The translations under genes and the position numbers were made by a program. From contig CAZKTS010000359.1 in the NCBI GenBank assembly GCA_964555735.1, forward strand, positions 1-27,537: a stretch of 27,537 nt of DNA. Direction: 5' to 3'. Source of the stretch: CAZKTS01 sp964555735. Lineage in GTDB: Bacteria; Actinomycetota; Acidimicrobiia; IMCC26256; PALSA-555. Of this stretch, positions 5,871 to 11,774 are shown piece after piece. Below the pieces are notes generated by a model, which saw nothing but the letters and a program-made list of their open reading frames with translations, did no database searches and was not told where the DNA came from. The number at the start of each line of letters is the position of its first letter. Position 1 is the stretch's first letter.

Positions 5871-6416
5871 ATGAACCCCATCGACGCACCCGCGCGGCCG
5901 AGCCCGTCCGCGTCGGTGACCGACATCGACGTGGCGCTCGTCCGCTGGCCGGATGAGGCAGCCCGGAGCGAGGAGCTGGCGGCCGCGGGCGCGCCCCAGC
6001 TGCTGCTCGTCGAGCCGGGCGCCGACCTCCCCGAGAGCTGGGGCCGACTCACCGACTGGATCCGCATGCCCGCGGACCACGAGGACATCTGGATCCGCAT
6101 CGCGACGTTGCAGCGCCGTGCCGCGCCGCCCGCGCCGCGCATCGACGAGTACGACGTGCTGTGGCGGGGCGCGAGCTGGGTCGCGCTCTCGCCGCTCGAG
6201 GCCCGGATCGTCGCCCAGATGCTGGACCGTCCCAAGACGGTGCTCGACCGCGCCACGATCAGTGCCGCGGCGTGGCCCGACGGCGGACGAGACCCGCGCC
6301 TCGTCGACGCGTACGTCAAGCGACTGCGCCGACGGATCCCGGCCCTCGGGCTCGTGATCCACACGGTGCGAGGCCGCGGCTACCTCCTCGAGATCCAGCC
6401 GCTTCCCGACGCCTGA
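5871..6416 (+). CDS. Winged-helix (OmpR/PhoB-type) transcriptional regulator with degenerate receiver-like N-terminus
   Basis: 181 aa. The C-terminal domain (about 93-176) is an OmpR/PhoB-type winged helix: a SPLEARIVAQML segment (the usual LT..E..LL position), a recognition helix at DPRLVDAYVKRLRRRI (141-156), and the wing motif HTVRGRGYLL (164-173). The N-terminal domain (18-84) is much shorter than the 110-120 aa receiver. It lacks a visible acidic pocket and phospho-Asp but keeps a DWIRMP strand-5-like segment and a helix-5-like IWIRIATLQRR. It is therefore probably not controlled by a histidine kinase, and none is encoded nearby. The start is firm, since GGAGG lies 5 nt upstream of ATG with good spacing. 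The N-terminal domain is paralogous to the stand-alone protein at 5188. Confidence 0.85.
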   Translation: MNPIDAPARPSPSASVTDIDVALVRWPDEAARSEELAAAGAPQLLLVEPGADLPESWGRLTDWIRMPADHEDIWIRIATLQRRAAPPAPRIDEYDVLWRGASWVALSPLEARIVAQMLDRPKTVLDRATISAAAWPDGGRDPRLVDAYVKRLRRRIPALGLVIHTVRGRGYLLEIQPLPDA

Positions 6417-6427
6417 CCATCGCCCCC

Positions 6428-6468
6428 CCTCGACCTCTCACCCGGTTCGCCCTGGTGAGAGGTCGAGG
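6428..6468 (+). terminator. Perfect 15-bp inverted repeat after the winged-helix regulator
   Basis: CCTCGACCTCTCACC (6428-6442), an 11-nt loop, GGTGAGAGGTCGAGG (6454-6468). All 15 pairs match. It starts 12 nt after the stop codon at 6416. There is no T-run, as is common in high-GC actinobacteria. Terminator is the most likely role. Confidence 0.7.
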
Positions 6469-6501
6469 CCGGGGATGGAACCGCGCATCGGTGCGCACGC
6501 G

Positions 6502-6507
6502 TACGCT
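6502..6507 (+). promoter_or_regulatory. Predicted -10 element upstream of dedA
   Basis: TACGCT lies 7 nt before a GTG at 6515. That GTG would open a leaderless 8-codon reading frame (6515-6541), ending 16 nt before the dedA start. Promoter position is plausible; no -35 is clear. Confidence 0.35.
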
Positions 6508-6557
6508 GCGCGACGTGCACCGGCTCCCCTGCGCTCGTTGATCGGGCCGGGCCACCG

Positions 6558-7172
6558 GTGGAGAGCATCCTCGACGGGCCCTGGGCGTACCTCGGGCTCT
6601 TCGTCGTCGCTCTGCTCGAGAACTCCGTCGGCCTCGGCCTCTTCTTCCCCGTCGAGACCGCACTGGTCGGCGCCGCGGCACTGTGCGCCACCGGAGCACT
6701 CTCGAGTCCGTGGGTGCTCGCCGCGATCATCGTCGGCGCGATCATCGGCGACTCGATCGGCTACCTCGTCGGCCGCCGCTTCGGACCCACGATCACGTCA
6801 CGACTCGACGGCCACCTCGGCATCACGAACGCGCGCATCGAGCAGGCGAACCACGCGTTCCGCCGGTGGGGGATGTGGGCCGTCGCCATCGGTCGGCTCA
6901 TCCCGGCGATCCGCTTCCTCGTCGTGCTGCTCGCCGGGGATCTCGGCATGCCGTATCGACGATTCCTCGTCGCCGACGTGCTCGGCATCCTCACGTGGAC
7001 CAGCGTCCACTTCGCGTTGGGCTACGGCGTGGGCTCGGGCGCGTCCGCGCTCGGCGGGACCGACGAGCTCGTGGCGATCGCCGTGCTGGGGCTCGCGCTG
7101 ATGGTGGCCGGCGCCCTGATGGTGCGCTGGTGGACGCGGCACCAGGCCGCGACGGCACGCGTCGCACCCTGA
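6558..7172 (+). CDS. DedA family membrane protein
   Basis: 204 aa, the usual DedA length. Conserved family features are seen in order: LLENSVGLGLFFPVET near residues 18-35 (the E-N-...-P-x-E element), a GAIIGDSIGYLVGRRFG segment near 60-76, and a GRLIPAIRF...LAGDLGM block near 112-130, followed by more transmembrane helices. DedA/VTT proteins are membrane transport or lipid-scrambling proteins; relatives recycle undecaprenyl phosphate or flip phospholipids. The start is GTG 6558. The ribosome site is weak, so the start is moderately sure. It runs convergently toward the gene at 7194, with a hairpin covering the junction. Confidence 0.88.
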   Translation: MESILDGPWAYLGLFVVALLENSVGLGLFFPVETALVGAAALCATGALSSPWVLAAIIVGAIIGDSIGYLVGRRFGPTITSRLDGHLGITNARIEQANHAFRRWGMWAVAIGRLIPAIRFLVVLLAGDLGMPYRRFLVADVLGILTWTSVHFALGYGVGSGASALGGTDELVAIAVLGLALMVAGALMVRWWTRHQAATARVAP

Positions 7173-7180
7173 GCACCCGC

Positions 7181-7199
7181 CGCTGACGGCGAGTCAGCG
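7181..7199. terminator. Bidirectional terminator hairpin between convergent genes
   Basis: CGCTGAC (7181-7187), loop GGCGA, GTCAGCG (7193-7199): a perfect 7-bp stem. It lies after the dedA stop and contains the stop codon of the minus-strand gene (7196-7194). Confidence 0.5.
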
Positions 7200-7520
7200 C
7201 CCGACGGCTCGCTCCAGCTCGCGCTTGTTCATCTTGGAGCGGCCGCGCACCTTCTTGCGCTTGGCTTCCTGGTAGAGCTGATCGAACGTCCGGCCGCCCT
7301 CGCCGTCGTGTGAGCGCAAGCCGCCACGGCGACCCGACGAGATGTCGTCGACCGACGTCCGGCTCGCCTGCTCCGCCTCGCCGGCGCGGGCGCGCTCCTT
7401 GTTCACGGTGCGGGCTGCGATCTCCTCGGCTTCGTCCTCACCGTGACCGCGGTCCTCGAGGCCGTCCTTGATGTGCTCGTACTGGCGTTCACGCTTCTCG
7501 CTCCACGATCGCTGCGGCAC
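7194..7520 (-). CDS. Small basic 'plasmid stabilisation'-type protein with Rho-N/SAP-like C-terminus
   Basis: 108 aa, highly charged. It matches a conserved actinobacterial small protein commonly annotated as a plasmid-stabilisation protein: a WSEKRERQYEHIKDG start, an EIAARTVNKERAR block, a Gly/Arg/Ser linker, and a C-terminal RTFDQLYQEAKRKKVRGRSK segment leading into MNKRELERAV. That last part resembles a Rho N-terminal or SAP-like helical domain, which may contact nucleic acid. The plasmid role is an inherited name without support here, since no plasmid genes are present. The start is GTG 7520, with GGAGGA 5 nt upstream. It is divergent from the SpoIIE phosphatase gene. Confidence 0.8.
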   Translation of the reverse strand: MPQRSWSEKRERQYEHIKDGLEDRGHGEDEAEEIAARTVNKERARAGEAEQASRTSVDDISSGRRGGLRSHDGEGGRTFDQLYQEAKRKKVRGRSKMNKRELERAVGR

Positions 7521-7579
7521 GGGGGTCCTCCAGTTCGTCGCTGCTCGTGTGTCCTGGAGGACTACCCGCGGCGGTTCGG

Positions 7580-7585
7580 TACCAT
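7580..7585 (+). promoter_or_regulatory. Predicted -10 element of the SpoIIE-type phosphatase gene
   Basis: TACCAT, 6 nt before GTG 7592. It fits the leaderless pattern seen elsewhere in the window and supports this start over the in-frame one at 7547. Confidence 0.45.
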
Positions 7586-7591
7586 GCCGCC

Positions 7592-9118
7592 GTGACCGTG
7601 CGGGGCGGGCTGTTCGGCGTCTTCGCGGTCTACCTCGTCCTCCTCGCCATCGGCGGCGCCGCGGCGTACTTCACCGCCATCAGCCGTGACGACGCGCGAG
7701 CCCGCGAGCGCACGTACATCACCGCGTTCGCCGACGCCGCCCAGCTGCGCGTGGCCTTCCTCAACCAGGAGACCGGCCAGCGCGGCTTCCTGCTCACCGG
7801 CGAGGAGCCCTTCCTGGAGCCCTACCGACGCGGCGGCCGAGACGCCCGGCGCCTCCTCGCCCTCCCGGAGCTGCGCACCCCCGAGCTGTTGGTGCTCACG
7901 ATGCGGGTCGAGGAGGCCCAGCAGACGTGGCTTCGGGAGTTCGCGGTCCCACAGATCGACGCCCGGCGGGCGGCGGACGGCCCGATCGCGCAGGACCCGG
8001 CCGCCGACACGGCCGGGCGGCGTCGGTTCGACCGACTGCGCGCGGCGACCGCGCGCCTCGAGGCTCGCGTCGAGCGCTTGCGTGTCGATGCCGCGAACGA
8101 GCTCGACGACCTTCGGGATCGCCTGAACCTGGTGGTCGCGTTCGTCGTCGGATTCGGGCTCCTCTGGACGCTCGCCGCGATGACCCTGATCCGGCGGTGG
8201 ATCACCGGACCGCTGCTCCAGCTCCGGAGCACCGCCGACCGGGCGCGATCGGGGGAGCTCGACGCCGTCGTGCCTGCCGTGGGCCCGCAGGAGATCGCCG
8301 ACGTCGGAGCGGCGGTCGAGGCGATGCGGTACCAGCTCGTGAGCGCTCGGCTGGACGCGGTGCACGCACGCGAGGCGATCGAGCAGAGCGCCGAGGTCGT
8401 CCTCACGCTGCGCTCCCAGCTCGAGAGCGAGATCGGCGACCTGCCGAACGGTTGGAGCGTCGCCGCCGAGCTCCGTCCCGCGGAGGGCCTCGTCGCGGGC
8501 GACTGCTACGACGTCATCCGCGCCAGCGCCACCTCGTTGCACGTGGTCCTCGTCGACATCTCCGGGCACGGCGCGGTGTCCGGGGTCCTGGCGCTGCGGT
8601 GCAAGGAGCTGCTGCGCGCCGCGCTCCGCAACGGGCTCGATCCGGGCCCGGCGATCGACTTCGCCGCCGACCAGCTCGACGACCTCGGCGACGAGACGTT
8701 CCTCACCGCATTCGTCGCGTCCATCGATCTCGACTCCGGCGCGATCGCGTACGCCAACGCCGGGCACCCACCGGGGTTGCACTGCGCCCGCTCCGGCGCG
8801 ATCACCGAGCTCGGCCCGACCGGACCACTCGTCGGTCCGGTGCCCGCAGCGCGCTGGCGCACCGCGACGACGGTGCTGGGAGCGAGCGAGACGCTCGCGC
8901 TCTACACCGACGGGATCATCGAGTCCCACGCATCGGATCGCCAGGAGTTCGGCACCGACCGCCTCATCGAGCTGGTGCGCGCCGGGTCCTGTGACCAGGC
9001 CGACGCGATCGCGCGGCAGTGCATCGACGATGTCGAGGCGTTCCAGGACGGCCGGGTCGCCGACGACCTGACGGTGGTGCTCATCTGCCGCGAGCCTCGC
9101 GAACCGCTCGCCGGGTGA
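7592..9118 (+). CDS. CHASE3-HAMP-SpoIIE (PP2C-like) protein serine/threonine phosphatase
   Basis: 508 aa integral membrane signalling protein. Order: transmembrane segment at about 6-28; an extracytoplasmic CHASE3 domain with the tell-tale LNQETGQRGFLLTGEEPF run; a second transmembrane segment near 178-200; a HAMP linker (RWITGPLLQLRSTADRAR); a coiled-coil-like stretch; and a C-terminal SpoIIE/PP2C phosphatase. The metal-binding acidic residues are intact: GDCYD (D304), VDISGHG (D322), NAGHPPG, YTDGIIES and DDLT (D491-D492). Such enzymes usually dephosphorylate an anti-anti-sigma factor in general stress control. No STAS, anti-sigma or sigma gene is adjacent, so its partner lies elsewhere. 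The stop abuts the convergent gene's stop with no gap. Confidence 0.92.
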   Translation: MTVRGGLFGVFAVYLVLLAIGGAAAYFTAISRDDARARERTYITAFADAAQLRVAFLNQETGQRGFLLTGEEPFLEPYRRGGRDARRLLALPELRTPELLVLTMRVEEAQQTWLREFAVPQIDARRAADGPIAQDPAADTAGRRRFDRLRAATARLEARVERLRVDAANELDDLRDRLNLVVAFVVGFGLLWTLAAMTLIRRWITGPLLQLRSTADRARSGELDAVVPAVGPQEIADVGAAVEAMRYQLVSARLDAVHAREAIEQSAEVVLTLRSQLESEIGDLPNGWSVAAELRPAEGLVAGDCYDVIRASATSLHVVLVDISGHGAVSGVLALRCKELLRAALRNGLDPGPAIDFAADQLDDLGDETFLTAFVASIDLDSGAIAYANAGHPPGLHCARSGAITELGPTGPLVGPVPAARWRTATTVLGASETLALYTDGIIESHASDRQEFGTDRLIELVRAGSCDQADAIARQCIDDVEAFQDGRVADDLTVVLICREPREPLAG

Positions 9119-10300
9119 TCAGGCCGTCGCCGCCGTCCAGATCGTCTCGACCTCGGGGACGGCGCCGCTGAACGCCGGGAACTTCGGGACCGCCGTCGCC
9201 CGGTAGCGATCGGTCGAGTGCACGGGGTCCGTGTCGTACTCGGGGATCACCTTCGCCCCCATGAGCTCGATCATCTCGAGCGACTCCTCGTGCGCCAGAC
9301 CGTTGGGGACGCCGAAGCAGAGCTGGTCGACGCCGGTCTCGACGTACGACTGGAGCTGCTCGGCCACGTCGTCGGGCGTGCCGCACAGCAGGAACCCGTC
9401 GCGGATGAGCGCGTCGAGGTCGGCATCGGTGACGTCCGGTGGCGGTGCCGGCCACTGGGGTACGCCGGGGCGCGGCATCGTGTCGTGGTACAGCGCCACC
9501 ATCGTGATCAGGTAGCTCGCGCCGAAACGCGTGGCCTGCTCGCGGGCACGATCGCGGTCGGCCGCGCAGTAGACCGCGGTCGTCACCATCGCGTTGTCGT
9601 TCACGAACTGGCCGACGGGGTCGGTGCACTCGGTGATGGCCTCCTTGTACTCGGCGATGCGAGGCGCGAGATCGTGGATGGCCGAGAAGGTGAAGCCGAG
9701 CGCACCCTGCCCGAGGAGCCCCGCCTTGCGCCAGGTGGCCGGACTGCCGACCGCCAACCAGAACGGCGGGTGACCCGGCGCGTACGGCTTCGGGAGGACG
9801 TTGTGAGGCACGCGCATCGAGAAGTGCTCGCCCGCGAACGTGTAGTCCTTCTGCTCCCACATGCGGTCGAGCTCGCGGATCACCTCGTCGTACTCGGCGC
9901 GGGTCGACTCCTTGTCGTCGATGTCGAAGGTCGCAACCTCGTGGCTGCCCGCGCCCCGACCGGTGCCGAACTCGAAACGACGGTTGGTGAGGTGGTCGAG
10001 CGTGGCGACCTTCTCCGCGACCTTCACCGGATGGTTCGCGCGCGGAGAGATGTTGAAGATGCCCGAACCGATGTGGATGCGCTCGGTGCACGCTGCGAGG
10101 TAGCCGGCGTGCACCTCGTTCGCCGCGAGGTGGGAGTACTCGGTGAGGCCGTGGTGCTCGGTGAGCCAGACGTACTTCCAGCCGTGACGGTCGGCCGCCT
10201 GCGCCAGCGCCATCTCGTCGAGCAGCGCGCGGTGCTCCGCCTCGGGGTCGTGGGCGGCGGGCCCCGGGAGGTAGCCCTGCACGAACAGTCCGAACTCCAC
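9119..10300 (-). CDS. LLM class flavin/F420-dependent oxidoreductase (luciferase-like monooxygenase)
   Basis: 393 aa. It begins EFGLFVQGYLPG and carries the family's WLTEHHG motif near 46-52, a SGIFNISPRANHPVKVAEKV segment, a FEFGTGRGAGSHEV cofactor-region block, and a late LLCGTPDDVAEQL segment typical of luciferase-like monooxygenases. It is longer than, and only distantly similar to, the LLM enzyme at 303. The GTG start at 10300 is supported by GAGGAG at a 7-nt distance. A KstR-like palindrome lies about 50 bp upstream (10347-10360), suggesting control with sterol- or lipid-catabolism genes. Its stop abuts that of the convergent phosphatase gene. The substrate is unknown. Confidence 0.9.
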   Translation of the reverse strand: MEFGLFVQGYLPGPAAHDPEAEHRALLDEMALAQAADRHGWKYVWLTEHHGLTEYSHLAANEVHAGYLAACTERIHIGSGIFNISPRANHPVKVAEKVATLDHLTNRRFEFGTGRGAGSHEVATFDIDDKESTRAEYDEVIRELDRMWEQKDYTFAGEHFSMRVPHNVLPKPYAPGHPPFWLAVGSPATWRKAGLLGQGALGFTFSAIHDLAPRIAEYKEAITECTDPVGQFVNDNAMVTTAVYCAADRDRAREQATRFGASYLITMVALYHDTMPRPGVPQWPAPPPDVTDADLDALIRDGFLLCGTPDDVAEQLQSYVETGVDQLCFGVPNGLAHEESLEMIELMGAKVIPEYDTDPVHSTDRYRATAVPKFPAFSGAVPEVETIWTAATA

Positions 10301-10346
10301 GAGCGTCTCCTCTCGCCGGGTGCCGCGGTGGCACTGTCGGCGTTTC

Positions 10347-10360
10347 TAGAACGTGTTCTC
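10347..10360. promoter_or_regulatory. KstR-like operator (TNNAACNNGTTNNA type)
   Basis: The site TAGAACGTGTTCTC matches 7 of the 8 fixed positions of the published mycobacterial KstR consensus. The core AGAAC-GT-GTTCT (10348-10359) is a perfect palindrome. It is 47 bp upstream of the LLM start at 10300 and 134 bp upstream of the zinc-ribbon gene at 10494. KstR is a TetR-family repressor of cholesterol catabolism. Another regulator with a similar site is possible. Confidence 0.6.
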
Positions 10361-10403
10361 GTTTTCGACCAGGGCCGAAGGTCCCCTTCGTCAGCGGCTT
10401 CCG

Positions 10404-10451
10404 GCCGGTGCGGCGAGGCCGCCGGCGCGCGGATGCTCACCGGAGCATCCG
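10404..10451 (+). promoter_or_regulatory. Two tandem strong hairpins upstream of the zinc-ribbon gene
   Basis: First: GCGGC (10410-10414), GAG, GCCGC (10418-10422), with an outer GCCG/CGGC stem (10404-10407 and 10423-10426) across a 2-nt bulge. Second: a perfect 9-bp stem, CGGATGCTC (10430-10438), loop ACCG, GAGCATCCG (10443-10451). Their placement 42 nt before the ATG suggests a structured leader. A terminator for an unseen short transcript is also possible. Confidence 0.5.
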
Positions 10452-10493
10452 ACCGCCCGCCGAACCGCGAGCACCGAGAGAGCGGAGCCCACG

Positions 10494-10688
10494 ATGAACG
10501 ACGCACCCCCGGCACCCGCCGACCGCGCGACCGCGGTCTTCGAAGCCGCACCCACGCCATCGCTGCGGTGCTCGCACTGCGGGGCCGGCGTCACCGACGC
10601 CGACGCGGAGTGCCCGACCTGCGAGACGCCCCTCGATTGGGGATCCTCGAGCGACGCGCTCCGGGCGTTCGAGGCGGCGACGGCCTGA
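10494..10688 (+). CDS. Small zinc-ribbon protein
   Basis: 64 aa. It contains two CxxC knuckles, CSHC and CPTC, separated by 12 residues, a zinc-ribbon arrangement that would bind one Zn(II). The flanks are short, Ala- and Pro-rich and acidic, with no other domain. Proteins of this type are often regulatory or adaptor subunits; the function here is unknown. The start ATG 10494 has a GGAG-like site about 6 nt upstream. A structured leader and the KstR-like site lie in the intergenic region before it. The next gene has its own promoter, so it is probably monocistronic. Confidence 0.75.
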   Translation: MNDAPPAPADRATAVFEAAPTPSLRCSHCGAGVTDADAECPTCETPLDWGSSSDALRAFEAATA

Positions 10689-10731
10689 GGTCACCGCGAC
10701 CGGCACGGAGCCGGCGCGACCGGGCGTGCGC

Positions 10732-10737
10732 CAGACT
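10732..10737 (+). promoter_or_regulatory. Predicted -10 element of the MDR oxidoreductase gene
   Basis: CAGACT, 6 nt before ATG 10744, matching the leaderless spacing though with C instead of T at the first position. It also rules against the upstream in-frame start at 10726. Confidence 0.35.
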
Positions 10738-10743
10738 GGGACG

Positions 10744-11772
10744 ATGAAGGCTTGGCGCGTCCACGCGCACGGATCACCGCTCGAAGCACTGACGCTCGAG
10801 GACGTCCCCGAACCCTCGCCCGGGCCCGGCGAGGTGCTGGTGCAGGTCGAGGCCGCGACGGCCAACTTCAACGACCTCGACGGGATCCGTGGTCGCTACC
10901 GCACGGTCGCGCCGCCGCTCCCCTACACGCCCGGCATGGAGGTGCTCGGAGAGGTGGTCGCGACGGGCGACGGCGCCGAGGCGTGGCTCGGCCGCCGCGT
11001 CGTCTCGGTGCCACTCGGCGCGTTCGGCGGCTATGCCGACCTCGCGGTGTGCATGGCCCCGATGACGTTCGAGATGCCCGCCGCAGTCGCGTTGCCGGAT
11101 GCCGCCGCGATCTACTTCCCGTTCCACCTCTCCTGGCTGGCGTTGCACGAGCGCGCCAAGATCCAGGCCAGTGACACGGTGCTGGTGCACGCGGCGGCGG
11201 GCGGCATCGGTTCGGCCGCCGTCCAGCTGGCGCACACCGCCGGGGCGCGCGTGATCGCGACCGCGGGCAGCCCCGAGAAGCTGGAGCTGATCCGCTCGCT
11301 CGGCGCGGACGTCGCGATCGACTACCGCGCCGAGCCCTTCGGGCCCGCCGTCCTCGACGCGACCGAGGGACGCGGCGTCGACGTCGCGTTCGACAGCGTC
11401 GGTGGCGAGGTGACGCTCCAGACGTTCCCGTGCATGGCCTTCAACGGTCGCCACCTGCTCGTCGGGTTCGCGTCGGGCATCGAAGCCGAGGACGAGGGCA
11501 TCGTCCCCCGACCGATCCTCTTCGGGAACTTCTCGTTGTTCGGCGTCTGCCACGCCTACGCCGACGACCCGCTCGCCCTCAAGCGCGAGCGGGGCATCAA
11601 CTTCCCGTCACACGCCGACGGCGAGCACCTCCACGCGCGCGTGCTGGAGCAGCTCGCCGACGGGACCCTGCGCACGGTCGTCGGGATGGACGTCGGGTTC
11701 GAGGAGCTCCCGAAGGCGCTCGACGCGATGGAACGACGCGAGACCGTGGGGCGGCTCGTCGTCCGCCGCTGA
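10744..11772 (+). CDS. NADPH:quinone oxidoreductase-type MDR protein (zinc-independent)
   Basis: 342 aa. A medium-chain dehydrogenase/reductase of the quinone-oxidoreductase/zeta-crystallin type. The GroES-like N-terminal half contains NFNDLDGIRGRY and PYTPGMEVLGEV, where zinc enzymes have GHE. The Rossmann half contains VLVHAAAGGIGSAAVQLA (AAGGIG at 151-156), GARVIATAGSPEKLE, and DVAFDSVGGEV near 215-225. It lacks the catalytic and structural zinc cysteines, so it most likely reduces an enone or quinone with NADPH, or acts as an enoyl reductase. Convergent to the zinc-type MDR at 11775 with a 2-nt gap. The substrate is not evident. Confidence 0.9.
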   Translation: MKAWRVHAHGSPLEALTLEDVPEPSPGPGEVLVQVEAATANFNDLDGIRGRYRTVAPPLPYTPGMEVLGEVVATGDGAEAWLGRRVVSVPLGAFGGYADLAVCMAPMTFEMPAAVALPDAAAIYFPFHLSWLALHERAKIQASDTVLVHAAAGGIGSAAVQLAHTAGARVIATAGSPEKLELIRSLGADVAIDYRAEPFGPAVLDATEGRGVDVAFDSVGGEVTLQTFPCMAFNGRHLLVGFASGIEAEDEGIVPRPILFGNFSLFGVCHAYADDPLALKRERGINFPSHADGEHLHARVLEQLADGTLRTVVGMDVGFEELPKALDAMERRETVGRLVVRR

Positions 11773-11774
11773 GG

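Noticed and set aside
5507..6364. 285-aa minus-strand frame opposite the receiver cassette
   Set aside because: Ser/Arg-rich, no motif, and antisense to genes with clear motifs and a good ribosome site.
7194..7520. Toxin-antitoxin or plasmid maintenance locus
   Set aside because: Only the inherited family name suggests this. No partner gene, origin or replication gene is present.
7562..8929. 455-aa minus-strand frame
   Set aside because: Antisense to the CHASE3-SpoIIE phosphatase, whose domains and metal residues are all in place.
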